NCBI GenBank assembly: GCA_019155205.2 | Contig: JAHNZQ020000049.1 | Coordinates: forward strand, 1,349,760-1,412,259 | Source of the DNA: Gracilaria vermiculophylla | Lineage: Eukaryota > Rhodophyta > Florideophyceae > Gracilariales > Gracilariaceae | Direction: 5' to 3' | DNA length: 62,500 nt | Shown here: piece by piece, positions 27,720 to 38,958 of the stretch | How positions within the stretch are numbered: the stretch's first letter is position 1 | How the letters are laid out: every line of letters begins with the position of its first letter | Made by a program: the position numbers and the translations under genes | Notes under the pieces: model-generated | Database searches by the model: none | Told to the model about the DNA's origin: nothing | The model's input: only the letters and a program-made list of their open reading frames with translations

Positions 27720-28767
27720 TCCGGGAAGCGAAGGAGATGTTCAACAAACGAACACCAGGTGTTGGGTGGGACCAATTTCTTGTAGAACTGTTTTCTTACC
27801 GGAAGAGACAAGCACAAAGAAGAAAAGAATTGACTTTCGGGTTGAGCAGTGGGAGTGTGTCCAACACATACATGACAAGATGCTTAAGAAGCGTTGAGAA
27901 TCTATTCGGTCACACTTCGATAGCAGTATCGCCACGAAAGACTGTTATAGTCACCCGTTGAGAAATTCACAGCGTTCTTGAAAAGGATAAGACATCGAAT
28001 CATGTATGAGAACGACACATTTTTTCCCTTGTAAAACTGGTTAAGAGCATTTTTAAACAGGATGGAGAATGTCACGTGGCTAGGCCTCGTAATTGTAGTC
28101 CGCATGATGATGTAAGAGTTTTTCACATTGCACAGTTGGAGAAATGTTTCGCAAGAGGCGAGAGTTAGTGCGATGTTGCAGGACGTTATGACATGAAAGA
28201 GCAAGTAAGATTCATTCTCCGGTGATAGACGAAAAATTTCGGGCTACTGAAACAGTTCAATGGTCGATCAAAATCCAAGTATGGAGCATTACTATCCGCA
28301 GCGAAGTTTCGAAAATCACGACTCCGGCATCCTTTCGGTTACGTGATATCAACAAGAAGAAGATGGCCGTCATCGTATGTCCTCGATATAAAGCAAGACC
28401 TGCGGTTGCAAGCGTAGGGGTAGAGAAGTCGCACGATTGCCGTTCTGTTCCAACTATGTTGATAATATCTGACGGGGCCTTACACCGCACGTGACAAAAA
28501 ATGGGCCCAACTACACCTCAAGGTTTGACGTGCACAACCGCGGACCATTCACGCTCTCTTACGCTCCCCCGGCCATCTTTCCCACAGTTGTTGCAGGCCG
28601 ACGCTCCTGCATAGAGCGAGGAAGCCCTATAAATGCTCGTTCATGGACCGGCCATCATGCTGTAACAACCGTTTATAGGAACATCATAAGAATTTCGGGT
28701 AAGACCGAGAATCTCTGGCAGGCATACCTTGGTGCGGTCGTTCGGGACGTACCTTCTTCATGCTGAA
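27720..28767. other. Intergenic between divergent genes
   Basis: About 1 kb between the unknown secreted gene (-) and ETHE1 (+). No gene is seen. It presumably holds both promoters, but no clear TATA box can be pointed out. Confidence 0.4.
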
Positions 28768-29538
28768 ATGGCTCAAACCACATCTTTTGTGTTCTTTCGA
28801 CAGCTTTTTGACCAAACGTCGTATACGTACACATACTTGCTTGGGGATCCCGAGACCAAGGAGGCAATCCTCATCGATCCCGTTGACACTCAGATCGACA
28901 GAGATTTACGCGTGGTAACCGAATGCGGTTTTCATTTGGTTTACGCGCTCAACACACATGCTCACGCAGACCATATTTCCGCCACTGGGCTCATCAAGAA
29001 GAGAATACCATCCGTCAAATCTGTGCTTGGCAGAGCATCAAAGGGAAAAGCCGACCTCCTTGTTAGTGAAGATGATATGATTTCAGTTGGCTCAAACTTC
29101 CATCTCAAAGTGATTGAGACCCCAGGCCACACTGCCGGGTGTGTCTCTTATTATTTGCAAGAACCAAAGCAAAGCATTTCAGGAGTCGTGTTCACCGGAG
29201 ATGCTCTTCTTATCAGAGGCTGCGGGCGTACTGATTTCCAGGAGGGTGACTCAGGTGCTTTGTTTAACAGCGTGCGGAACAAACTGTTCAAATTGCCTCG
29301 CAGTACTATCGTATATCCCGCCCATGACTACCGCGGAAGAAGTTGTTCGACGATAGAAGAGGAAATTCGCTTCAATCCGCGTCTCGGCGAGGGAAAGAGC
29401 CTGGAAGATTTTCGCGACATAATGACCAGTTTGCAACTCGCTCACCCTAAAATGATAGACGTCGCTGTGCCGGCAAATTTGAATTGTGGATTTCTTCCTG
29501 ACGACGATCAAGAACCAGAGAGATCTGTGACACAATAA
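28768..29538 (+). CDS. ETHE1: Persulfide dioxygenase ETHE1 (metallo-beta-lactamase fold)
   Basis: The protein has 256 residues, the family's usual length. It oxidises glutathione persulfide to sulfite in mitochondrial sulfide catabolism. The signature THAHADHI gives His64, His66, Asp68 and His69. The mononuclear iron is held by His64, His121 (TPGHT) and Asp145 (FTGDAL). GCGRTDFQ supplies the substrate-site Arg154, and YPAHDYRG (His186) is conserved. The family blocks LIDPVD and FNPRLGEG are also present. The chosen ATG gives MAQTTSFVFFRQLFDQ, which aligns with the family start, but no strong mitochondrial presequence is visible; an upstream exon cannot be excluded. The stop codon overlaps an AATAAA (29534-29539), a possible poly(A) signal. 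Confidence 0.94.
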   Translation: MAQTTSFVFFRQLFDQTSYTYTYLLGDPETKEAILIDPVDTQIDRDLRVVTECGFHLVYALNTHAHADHISATGLIKKRIPSVKSVLGRASKGKADLLVSEDDMISVGSNFHLKVIETPGHTAGCVSYYLQEPKQSISGVVFTGDALLIRGCGRTDFQEGDSGALFNSVRNKLFKLPRSTIVYPAHDYRGRSCSTIEEEIRFNPRLGEGKSLEDFRDIMTSLQLAHPKMIDVAVPANLNCGFLPDDDQEPERSVTQ

Positions 29539-31492
29539 AGGCTCATTGCAAAGAGAAGGATCTTTGATGGGAGTTGTAATCTTTTGAATGAGTTATGGCA
29601 ACAAGAAACAGCCATAAGGAAGTGTTTCAAGCAGAGAACAAACGGATACGAAGGGGTAAGAACATACCTCTCACGCTTCGTGATTCGCGATAATCGTTCA
29701 GTAATTCGAATGAAATGGATAAATATCCAAGCTGCCTATGTACATGCGTCCACTTTTTTTTCCCGTGTGGTACCTTAGCATTGATGAAGCTTGCATAATG
29801 ATGTGTGCTCTCAAACATTGTAATAAATACATGTCTAAATTTGAACAACCAGACCAATTTTTTGCTAACACTGTTTCCTCTTCTCTGTTACTTCATACAT
29901 GGATACTGTATGTTTCACGTCACTAAGTACAACCGTGTCATACAACGGACGAGCGAGTTCCTCAAAAGCTGCACAGAAAGTTCTCGTGAACTTCACAGAT
30001 TGCAAACAAACCAGTTCTCAATCACGAGTGCTTCAGGTTCATTGTGTGCAACGCAAGAGGCTTATGCGTGCTTCGTGTGAACTACAATGCTTCGTAAAAA
30101 GCCGTACACGCTAGCAAGAAAACTAAATACCATGTTATACTCTTACAGTGACCACTACGTTTCAAAAACGACAATGGGGCTCAAAAGCGTTCAGCAAACC
30201 GTAGATGTTTCGATACAGACATACAATGCCTTTCAATCGCTGCTACTCGAGCCTGAGGTACATATCTTCAAAATACTAATTCACATGAGAATTGCTTAGA
30301 TCTGAAAGTACGTTATCACTTGGGCAGGACGCGTTCTTATTTAGTTCATCTGGAATCGAGTTCGAATTTCAAATGATACCGGACGTAGGGGAAGCACTCT
30401 TCTCCTCTAATGGGGAAAACTGTCTTGAGCACAGCCCTGTGTGCGTAAAAAAAATCAGAAGACAAGCACAGAAGATTCTCCTTCTCGTATATGAACATGG
30501 GACCAGTGATGACGTGAAACTCGCCTAAATGGTCGACAGATCGATCGCTGCCGGACTTCGGAAGCCAAAAACCTGGCATAAGCGATCGGGGCACTGTTTG
30601 CACGTCCGGACTTAAGATGTCGAGGAACTCTTCTTCGCGAATGGCGCCTCGATGTCTTCCGAGAAGGAAGGTCATTCAGGCAGAGGGAATCATCTGCCAC
30701 CTCCGATATAACGATCGCAACCTTGACCTTTGCGGTGTGTCACAAAAAGACCCGGATTAGCTGAACTATGCAGCAAGCACGGATTTTCATATCAAAACCG
30801 CCTTTACCTCTGTTTCCCGGACTTCTCCGTCGATGCGAATGGTGCCCCATTGGAGATTTGTGCGTTCCAGTTTTTCCAGGGGTTTTCTCGCGAAGGGGGG
30901 TGGGGGTTGCTCAAGCATCGGTGACGTTGAAATCAAGTAAGTGTCGATTTTCTTTGCCTGACTCTGCTGTAGACATGTCGTCATGGTCTCTTTGACGGCA
31001 TAACGCGGTAATAGCAGATGCGCCATGTCGTGGTGTACCCATCTACCGATGACCTAACGGCGATGCTGGTCGCTAGCGAAATGCCTATGCAATTCGAACC
31101 ACCTTTTGGGACCAGATAAACTCTTTGAGTAACGAAATACGTAATAACTGAGTGAGCGGAACACGACTGTACATGTTTATAATTTCAAAGCTCACGAAGC
31201 AGCATTGAAGGTGTTGGGGGTCCCCTATCAGACCTTACTTGTCAAGAGAAATCAATGTGCACGTACCATACTAAAGAAGGAGAAGATGCGATCAAGGAAT
31301 GACCTCAAAAGGGTTATCCATTGCTCCGATTGGAAGAAGATCTGCAAGAATGGATTCTGTTTCCTCAAAATTAGAAGTCGCCGACCGTCATTCATGAAGT
31401 GGAGTTTTCAATCAGGTAAAATAATATGAGAGGTGAAGAATATGTTCTGATAGACATGCATCCCGATTCTTGACTAGAGGATGCTTCACGCC
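29539..31492. other. Gene-poor intergenic region
   Basis: About 1.95 kb of AT-balanced sequence. A minus-strand ATG frame at 30346-30675 (109 codons, MTFLLGRHRGAIREEEFLDI) is the longest, but it shows no recognisable family. I see no RNA gene. Confidence 0.4.
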
Positions 31493-32089
31493 TCAGGAGT
31501 TCTCAACATACTTGACAAGCTGTACTAGTCGAGGAGAATCCTCATCTGTGAATACACGTTCACTTTCCACCTCTTCGAACCCCAACTTCGTATACGTCTT
31601 CATGGCCGTTGGAACTGAACTCAGCGTAATGAGATACAATCTTTTGGTTCCGAAGTTTTCGTTGGCATAATTTTTGGCATGATCGACAAGGGCGCGACAA
31701 AGTCCTTTTCTTCGCCACTCTTTCACCACAGATATTCTTGTCAATTCAGCAGAGCTTGTCATAATGTCTTCGTCCCTTCGTCGTATCCCGAGCATTCCAA
31801 CAACGTTCTCGCAACCATCCAAGGCGACAAAGAGCTTACCTCCATTGTCAGAGCACAGAAACTTATCCAAATAGTAGAACTGTGGTCTTGCGGAATCGAG
31901 TAAAGTCGCTATTCTCCTGCGGGTAAGGTTTTCTGTGGCTTGCTCGCTGTTTTGTATCATTCCAGATTCGAAAAGGCTCCATACTTGTTCCCGCTGTTGT
32001 GTGTGATATTCTCGTATGGTAACGCTCTTTCCGGGACTGCAGACAATTCGCTTTGCATGACTTCCATGCAGAGTTTCGCTCGTGACCAT
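31493..32089 (-). CDS. GNAT-family N-acetyltransferase
   Basis: The protein has 198 residues. It has the GNAT core order: an N-terminal strand (VTIREYHTQQREQVWSLF), a central strand GGKLFVALDGCENVVGMLGI, motif A TRISVVKEWRRKGLCRALVD with the acetyl-CoA pyrophosphate loop (RRKGLC), then LYLITLSSVPTAMKTYTKLG (motif B) and GFEEVE. It transfers an acetyl group from acetyl-CoA to an unknown amine; the substrate cannot be read from sequence. The ATG at 32089 is the first in frame. No targeting signal is obvious. Confidence 0.88.
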   Translation of the reverse strand: MVTSETLHGSHAKRIVCSPGKSVTIREYHTQQREQVWSLFESGMIQNSEQATENLTRRRIATLLDSARPQFYYLDKFLCSDNGGKLFVALDGCENVVGMLGIRRRDEDIMTSSAELTRISVVKEWRRKGLCRALVDHAKNYANENFGTKRLYLITLSSVPTAMKTYTKLGFEEVESERVFTDEDSPRLVQLVKYVENS

Positions 32090-33341
32090 CAGTTGAAAAC
32101 TGCTACGGAAAGATTGGATGTAATGGTGCGAGCTCTGACTTCGAGATATTGCGGGTTCCGGAGCGTTAAAAAGGGTGTCCTATTTTGGAAACTTTCTGTA
32201 TCACCAAGGCGTTCTGAATGACGTTGATCAGCACATGCTCAGGTGTCCATTGCGAACTATCGAAGAAAAATTACCTGCCCCCGTTGAGTGAACGCCGATA
32301 TTTATTGGTTTGTGGCATCATCGGAAAGTGGCCTAGAATTGAATTGGTCCAACAAGAAAGCGCTTTTCTGGCGAGAAATGCCTAGACTCGAATGTAAATT
32401 AAGCTTGAGCATCCGAAATGGAGAGAGTGACAAAAACTTTCCATGGTTGGGGATTTTGCTCCCCAATCAGTTTCGGCTTTCCGTGACCAGTGGTGATCTT
32501 CAGCCGACATGTCCATGCAAGCGAAAGCATGTGATGCATGCTATCTGCAAAGAACAACCTCGGCCGTCCACTAGCCATGACAGGCGTGGAATCCAGAAAC
32601 ACAGGTGGATTACAGTGTATCTGCGGAAGCTCTCGACTGGAAGGGGGTTGGAACTCGGCATTTCTCTTTACCATGCGACGAGTAAAACAACGTGTTCGCT
32701 ACATAGTTCAGAGGCGGTTAGTGAAGGTCAGCGATCGTGCCCCACGGAACGGATGTACTGGTCTATGCAAAGAAAATAACACGAAAGTAGACCGAGTTGT
32801 GCAAAGAAAACACCATGAAAGTAACAAGTTATGCCTACCTCCCACGCATGCGATGAGAACTCACGGCGATGGTCACAGAAGTTATCAGCTTTTCTTCGGA
32901 GAGAAAGCTAACAGCTGGCTTGCTTTACGCCAATTCAAAAAGAGCGGATTGAGTTACACAAGATACAAAAGAAACGCACTGGCTCCAGATGTGAGCGGAG
33001 CGTTCAATTCCCAGGAAGGATCCAAAAGACCCTGTAACTCATCGCCACAATGCGAGTGCATTTTGGATTCAGCACGAAGACTAAATAATGATTATGGTCA
33101 TGAATATAGAGAAAACGTCGCCTACGGCCCCGAGGCGTATAACACTGCAGGATGTACAAGACACGCGCGAAGCAAAATTTGACGATTAGCGTGTGTCACG
33201 GTCCCGTCAGACAAACTTGCACGAAAAGCCGATGATGACTGATCGCTTTCACCCAAACTCTGTACTACACTTGATCAGCTTTGCTACCAAAAGATTAGCC
33301 AACACAAACAAACAGTCCATCATTGAGGCGCTTAGCAAAAG
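32090..33341. other. Intergenic region with one orphan frame
   Basis: About 1.25 kb between two minus-strand genes. The right part contains the orphan plus-strand frame 32538-33182. No other feature can be supported. Confidence 0.4.
32538..33182 (+). CDS. Orphan open reading frame, possibly spurious
   Basis: A 214-codon frame beginning MLSAKNNLGRPLAMTGVE. It is basic, with scattered Cys and many Arg/Ser/Asn, and no hydrophobic core pattern or recognised domain. Its length is unusual for chance in sequence of this composition, but residue usage looks like random sequence. It has no clear promoter and lies opposite to both neighbours. Confidence 0.22.
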   Translation: MLSAKNNLGRPLAMTGVESRNTGGLQCICGSSRLEGGWNSAFLFTMRRVKQRVRYIVQRRLVKVSDRAPRNGCTGLCKENNTKVDRVVQRKHHESNKLCLPPTHAMRTHGDGHRSYQLFFGEKANSWLALRQFKKSGLSYTRYKRNALAPDVSGAFNSQEGSKRPCNSSPQCECILDSARRLNNDYGHEYRENVAYGPEAYNTAGCTRHARSKI

Positions 33342-34463
33342 CTAGTAACGGGCTGATACATCACCCCCCGCTGGCTTATCAAACTCAGTGATGCTGACAG
33401 CTCGTTTTTCCTTGATACTGAGGTTGGCCATGGCTGCATACAGGACTGTTAACCTTCCGTCCTCGATGCCACATGGAACCGGTGTATCGTTGAGGATAAC
33501 ATCGACGAAAGCCTTCATCTCTTCAACATAGGCATCCGCATACCTCTCCATGAAAAAGTTGAGAGGACTTGGAGCATGGTAGCCATCCTTGTCCGTGGAG
33601 TCACATGTGTTCGGGTGCACGTTGCCAACGTTGACACTCCCTTTAGTGCCAAAGAACTCGGCACGTTGATCATATCCAAGAGCCGAAGCGCGGGAATTGT
33701 CGATAGTTGCGATACAACCGTTCTCGAAAGTGGCTGTCACAAGGGTGTGGTCTAAGTCACCAATGGCACCAATCTCAGGATTATCAGCAATTCCAACCGC
33801 GGAAATGGAAACCACATTTGAGCCAGTCAAAAACCTAGCCATGTCAAAGTCATGGCTGGACATGTCGAGAAATAGTCCGCCAGACTGCTTGAGATATCCA
33901 ACTGGCGGCGGGGCCGGATCCCTTGAGGTTAGGTGCAACTTGATGGGCTTTCCAATGGCACCGGACTCGGCGACAGTCTTGGCATATTTGAAATGCTTGT
34001 CAAAACGTCGTTGAAACCCAAGGAAGAACTTGACCTTGGACGTAGAGAGAACGTTCTCTAGTTCAGCGATGATTTCAAGATTCTTATCGACAGGCTTTTC
34101 ACAGAAAATGTGCTTGCCAGCAGCGGCGGCAGCCTTGATGATTTCGGCGTGGGTGTCAGTGGGAGAGCACACGATGACGGCCTGCACGGCGGGGTTGTTA
34201 ATGAGGTCATGTGGGTCGGTGCAGGCCATTGGCACCTGGTAGGTCTTTGCCAGCTTGAGGGCGGCGGATTCGAATACATCAGATACGCAGACGAGCTTGG
34301 CGTTCGGAATGCTGGTGCAGATGCTGCGCGCATGACATTGGCCAATGCGGCCGCATCCGATGATCCCAATGTTTAGCGCGTTAGAATCGTCGGCGGAAGT
34401 GTCCACTTTCAGGGCGGACTTGGCCGACGCGAACTCAGCGGCGATTGCGGAAAGATCGACCAT
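33342..34463 (-). CDS. Gfo/Idh/MocA oxidoreductase, inositol 2-dehydrogenase-like
   Basis: The protein has 373 residues. The Rossmann fold carries GIIGCGRIGQCHA (Gly-rich loop at about 36-41) for NAD(P). The catalytic Lys is in CEKPVDKN (Lys123). The active-site Asp200 and His204 lie in GGLFLDMSSHDFDMARFL, as in myo-inositol 2-dehydrogenases (IolG type), and QRRFDKHF and AVGIADNPEIG fit the same subfamily. It oxidises the 2-hydroxyl of myo-inositol or a related polyol. About 30 extra N-terminal residues precede the fold without a clear targeting signal. I chose the ATG at 34463; the frame is open upstream only through Arg/His low complexity. It is divergent from HSP70. Substrate is inferred. 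Confidence 0.9.
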   Translation of the reverse strand: MVDLSAIAAEFASAKSALKVDTSADDSNALNIGIIGCGRIGQCHARSICTSIPNAKLVCVSDVFESAALKLAKTYQVPMACTDPHDLINNPAVQAVIVCSPTDTHAEIIKAAAAAGKHIFCEKPVDKNLEIIAELENVLSTSKVKFFLGFQRRFDKHFKYAKTVAESGAIGKPIKLHLTSRDPAPPPVGYLKQSGGLFLDMSSHDFDMARFLTGSNVVSISAVGIADNPEIGAIGDLDHTLVTATFENGCIATIDNSRASALGYDQRAEFFGTKGSVNVGNVHPNTCDSTDKDGYHAPSPLNFFMERYADAYVEEMKAFVDVILNDTPVPCGIEDGRLTVLYAAMANLSIKEKRAVSITEFDKPAGGDVSARY

Positions 34464-35461
34464 GACGGCTCTTGGAAGGCTGCGGTTGAGGAGCTGATGG
34501 GCGTGTCGGCGGCGGTGACGGTGGCGACAGGTGCGGCGGCGGCGACGGGAGTGGCGGAGGCGGCGACGGCGGTGACGAGCGCAGCGGCGGCGCAAAGGCG
34601 TTTATGGAGATTGATCGATCCCACTGGCAGCGGAGCGCACCGTGCTGCAGCGCGATGGGAAAAATTGGTCGCACGCGCCGCGCGCGCGTGAGGTGAGCGG
34701 TCAGGAAGGGTCTGCTTTTGCGCTCACGTGCACACTGGCCACGAAGACACCGTGTAACACTTGGTGGTAGTACTCTGGCACGTTTGTGGCTGGTGGATGC
34801 GTGGAGTGCAGGCCACAGTCGTGCCACCGATGTCCACGCGTACACGTGGCCACGTGCTTCATATTAGGAGCTCGCTACGGCTCCGTGGGCCTCTGCTTCG
34901 ATAGGCGTCGTTGTGGGGCATCTGCTCCGTTGCCATACTAGCTAGCGATTACTGTGCGGATCGCGATCTTCTTTATGTGGTCGCACGAGCACAGATGTGT
35001 GTTGAGCAACGATTGCAGCGCCCAGTTCTCGTCTTTATCTGCGCTTGACATCGCTGGGCGATTTGTGTTTACGAAGAGTAGTCGCTCGCTTTCGACAAGA
35101 ATATGGATGAAAATCCAAATCGGATCGATGCTTCGCATCGGGGCGATTTCAACCTCTCGACTCTCGAGCGCCTCGGAGTCCGACATGGTGCGCTTAAATC
35201 GCATCCAGAGCAGTTGCCCCGCGCTTGAAATTGAGCGGTATGCCCCGCGGCGCCCTCGTCCCGGTGCCGATCGCTCCGGTGCCGGTCGCTCCGGTGCCGA
35301 ACGTCTCGGTGCCGGAAGCGCCCTCTCAACGTGCACCTGCTGGCCAGCGCAAACGCCCGTTGCACACATATTTTGAGCCGTTCCATTGTCCGCGTGAAAA
35401 GGGGGTCGCTCTGGAAATAGTTTGAAAAAAAATATTTGACCGCGCGCGAGGAAGGGTGGCG

Positions 35462-35481
35462 CGAACGTTCGAGAGACTTCG
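35462..35481 (+). promoter_or_regulatory. Heat-shock element
   Basis: Four contiguous 5-bp units alternate in orientation: CGAAC GTTCG AGAGA CTTCG, which fits nGAAn/nTTCn with one weaker unit. It lies about 125 bp upstream of the TATA-like element and 268 bp before the HSP70 ATG. A second short pair ATTCT CGAAC lies at 35549-35558. Matches the HSF-binding consensus. Confidence 0.7.
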
Positions 35482-35605
35482 ACACCCATCGGGAAGCGCA
35501 CAGTGCACACGTGGATGCGCCCCGACCGTCGTCTAGACTGTTCCGCACATTCTCGAACACCGCCCCCGTCACTGATCCATCGTTCCCTCTGTTGGTCGCT
35601 GGCAG

Positions 35606-35612
35606 TATTTAA
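35606..35612 (+). promoter_or_regulatory. TATA-like box (TATTTAA) of HSP70
   Basis: GCAGTATTTAAGCG lies 137 bp upstream of the ATG and downstream of the heat-shock elements, as in a typical heat-shock promoter. Confidence 0.6.
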
Positions 35613-35748
35613 GCGTTGCACGCCGTTCGCCCGCCGGCGTCCGTTCAAGCTACAAATATTGGCCACACGCTCGAGCTCTGTCTACCCCTCCGATTCCTAC
35701 TGATTCATTCCTTTTATCCCCACTAATTTTGTACATTCCCCCTTCAAT

Positions 35749-37743
35749 ATGTCTAGCGCTGTTGGTGGACCGTCCATCGGGATTGACCTTGGCACAACAT
35801 ACTCGTGTGTCGGCGTGTGGCAGAATGACCGGGTTGAGATCATTGCCAACGATCAGGGTAACCGCACCACCCCATCATATGTTGCCTTCACAGACAATGA
35901 GCGCCTGATTGGAGATGCCGCAAAAAACCAGGTCGCCATTAATCCTGCCAACACCGTGTTCGATGCCAAACGACTTATTGGGCGTCGCTTCTCTGACTCC
36001 TCAGTTCAATCCGATCGCAAGCACTTTTCTTTCACAGTCATTCAAAAGGATGGAGACAAGCCATACATTCAGGTCATGTACAAGGGTGAGCAGAAAACTT
36101 TCTCGCCCGAAGAAGTTTCCGCCATGGTTCTTACTAAGATGAAGGATGTAGCTGAATCTTATCTGGGAAAGCCTATCAAATCCGCTGTCGTCACCGTCCC
36201 CGCTTACTTCAACGATTCTCAGCGATTGGCTACTAAGGACGCCGGTACCATTGCCGGAATCAATGTGTCTCGTATCATCAACGAGCCGACAGCCGCCGCC
36301 ATTGCCTATGGTCTGGATCGTAAAGCCAGCGGACACACTGCTCGCGAACGCAATGTCTTAATCTTTGATCTTGGCGGTGGTACTTTTGATGTCTCCTTGC
36401 TCACCATTGAAGATGGTATTTTCGAAGTGAAGGCCACAGCTGGCGACACTCATCTTGGCGGTGAAGATTTCGATAACCGTATGGTCAATCACTTCATGAA
36501 TGAATTCAAGCGCAAGTACAAGAAGGATATCTCCGGAAATGCTAGATCTGTGCGTCGCCTTCGCACCCAGTGCGAACGTGCCAAGCGTCAACTTTCTGCT
36601 GCCACCCAAGCCACTATCGAGATTGATTCTCTCTACGAAGGTACAGACTTCTATTCTTCAATTACCCGCGCCAAATTCGAAGAGCTTTGCATGGATTTAT
36701 TCAGAGGTACTCTGGAGCCGGTTGAGAAGGTGTTGCGTGATTCTAAAATCCCCAAGGCAGATGTCGATGATATTGTGCTGGTCGGTGGTTCCACCCGTAT
36801 TCCGAAGGTGCAAAGTTTACTCGTCGACTTCTTCAATGGCAAGGAACTTTGCAAGAACATTAACCCGGATGAAGCTGTTGCTCACGGTGCAGCCGTTCAA
36901 GCCGCGATTCTCGCCGGTGATACATCAGAGAAGACACAAGATCTTCTTCTCCTGGATGTCACTCCATTGTCTCTTGGTATTGAAACTGCGGGTGCTGTCA
37001 TGACTGTGCTCATTAAGCGAAATACCACCATCCCCACCAAAAAGCAACAAATTTTCTCTACGTATGCCGATAACCAGCCCGGTGTGCTCATTCAAGTGTA
37101 CGAAGGTGAACGTACCCGTACCAAGGACAACAACCTTCTCGGAAAGTTCGAGCTTTCTGGCATCCCCCCTGCTCCTCGAGGTGTTCCTCAAATTGAAGTC
37201 ACCTTCGATATTGACGCTAATGGTATTTTGAATGTCAGTGCAGAAGACAAGAGCACTGGTAAGAAGAATAAAATCACCATCACGAACGACAAAGGACGTC
37301 TCAGCAAGGAACAAATTGAGAAAATGGTCCAGGATGCCGAGAAGTACAAGGCAGAAGATGATGCTGCAAAATCCAAGATTGAAGCACGCAACTCTCTTGA
37401 AAACTACTGCTACACCCTTCGCAATACCTTGAGCGAAGACAAGGTTAAAGATAAAATCAGTGAAGATGATAAGAAGGCTATCGAAGATAAGGTTTCCGAG
37501 GTGTTGAAGTGGATGGAAGAAAATGAGAACGCTGAGAAGGAAGAATACGATGAGAAGCAAAAATCAATTGAAGCTGTAGCTACACCCATCATCACTAAAA
37601 TGTATCAGAGTGGTGATGGTGCAGGTGCCATGCCTGGTGGTATGCCGGGTGGCATGCCGGGTGGCATGCCGGGTGGTATGCCTGGAGGTGCTGCGGGTGC
37701 TGGAGCGGGTGGCGAGGATGTGGAAATCTCCGAAGTTGACTAA
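35749..37743 (+). CDS. HSP70: Cytosolic heat-shock protein 70
   Basis: The protein has 664 residues, full length for cytosolic HSP70. All three family signatures are present: IDLGTTYS near the start, [14 protein letters not shown] near residue 205, and [16 protein letters not shown] near 345. The N-terminal ATPase domain is followed by the linker ([15 protein letters not shown]), the substrate-binding domain and a lid. The tail has GGMP repeats as in cytosolic forms that bind Hop-type TPR co-chaperones. The last residues are ISEVD; the canonical EEVD has Ser at its first position here. There is no signal or transit peptide. It assists folding of cytosolic proteins under stress. The HSEs and TATA box upstream support heat induction. 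No intron. Confidence 0.97.
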   Translation: MSSAVGGPSIGIDLGTTYSCVGVWQNDRVEIIANDQGNRTTPSYVAFTDNERLIGDAAKNQVAINPANTVFDAKRLIGRRFSDSSVQSDRKHFSFTVIQKDGDKPYIQVMYKGEQKTFSPEEVSAMVLTKMKDVAESYLGKPIKSAVVTVPAYFNDSQRLATKDAGTIAGINVSRIINEPTAAAIAYGLDRKASGHTARERNVLIFDLGGGTFDVSLLTIEDGIFEVKATAGDTHLGGEDFDNRMVNHFMNEFKRKYKKDISGNARSVRRLRTQCERAKRQLSAATQATIEIDSLYEGTDFYSSITRAKFEELCMDLFRGTLEPVEKVLRDSKIPKADVDDIVLVGGSTRIPKVQSLLVDFFNGKELCKNINPDEAVAHGAAVQAAILAGDTSEKTQDLLLLDVTPLSLGIETAGAVMTVLIKRNTTIPTKKQQIFSTYADNQPGVLIQVYEGERTRTKDNNLLGKFELSGIPPAPRGVPQIEVTFDIDANGILNVSAEDKSTGKKNKITITNDKGRLSKEQIEKMVQDAEKYKAEDDAAKSKIEARNSLENYCYTLRNTLSEDKVKDKISEDDKKAIEDKVSEVLKWMEENENAEKEEYDEKQKSIEAVATPIITKMYQSGDGAGAMPGGMPGGMPGGMPGGMPGGAAGAGAGGEDVEISEVD

Positions 37744-38958
37744 GGAAGAATAGTCTGTGGTCGAATATACTCACAAACGTAAGGTGTGGCCTAGCCTTTG
37801 AACATTTTGAAAAATAGATGAGAGCGTTGTACGAGTTTTCCGCTTGTGAAACCTGACTAAACTGAAACATCGTCCGATTACAGTTTTAGCAATAGAACTT
37901 GTTATACATGTAAACAATTGTTTGCACACATGTCGTTGACATGGTAACATTATTTCTATCTACAACTGGTGCCCTGCGGCAAACCCATCACTAACGCCGC
38001 CTCGTCATGGCGCAGCCGATGAGCGAATAAGAAATCGCTCATTAGCTTTGCCATACAGTGCGGCACTTTATGTTTATCCTGCTGCACATTGAAATGAGCA
38101 AAACTATTGTGAACACAACGTTTGATTATTTGCCACTGTGCCCACAGACATAGAAGTTTGTAAGGCCCCTTCCAATCTGTCCCGTCTTCCTCATTGTAAT
38201 CTCGATTATCAAGAAGGCAGAAGTATAACTAATCCGAATTAGATGGGGCTGGATCAAAACCTTTAGTGCGGCTGCTGACGTAACAAGCAAAGTCGCAGAG
38301 CTCACAACAACCGACCATGCTCATGGATCGCAATAATGGAACACAATCATGAGTTGCGATCTCAAGATGATGCTGCTGGTCTTTGATTCTGCTGCATGGT
38401 CTAGCTTCATTACGCTATCTGTGTTTCTACTCTTGTTGTCACCCATTTTTCGGATCCATTGTCTCTACTGCTATTGCGCTTTACTGGTTCTGCACCTTTT
38501 TTGCGTTGTATTGCGCTACTAGTTTTCCACCCACCCATCCGTAAGAGCAGTCCAAGCCTTTTAGGCTTGGCTGAACGCGATACATTCTGCCCATCGATGT
38601 TGCAGAGCATACGCTGATGCCACTCTGTATCTCCCACACATATTCAAAACTAGATGATCTTCCAAAGAAGCTCCATAAAGTAGAAGGTAATACATAATAC
38701 ATGACTAATTCAACTCGTCTCAAGCCCAAAGTGAAATCCGGATGATCTGCTCATCTCTTTTACGGAGGCTTATACTCCATGCCCAACTCGCTAAGACAGG
38801 CGTTGTGCTGTGCAAATCAAATCGACACTGTCCTGAGACAACCCACCGTTACATGCTGATATGCTAGTGTCCTGATGAGGCTCGAAAGTACCTGTCGGAC
38901 CTCTATCGTCCTAACAAACAGTGAGGGCAGATAAAGCTGTTTCCGAGCGAGCTGATGT
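37744..38958. other. Intergenic, no supported gene
   Basis: About 1.2 kb between the HSP70 and U1-70K stop codons (convergent genes). AT-balanced, with only short frames on both strands. I see nothing in it. Confidence 0.45.

Larger units (their letters stand above)
34464..35748. promoter_or_regulatory. Divergent region upstream of HSP70 and the oxidoreductase
   Basis: Next to the oxidoreductase start it is GC-rich with GGC/GTG repeats. In the middle (about 35255-35320) lies a 15-bp repeat of the form GATCGCTCCGGTGCC. The HSP70 side has a heat-shock element, a TATA-like element and a C/T-rich leader before the ATG. Confidence 0.55.
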
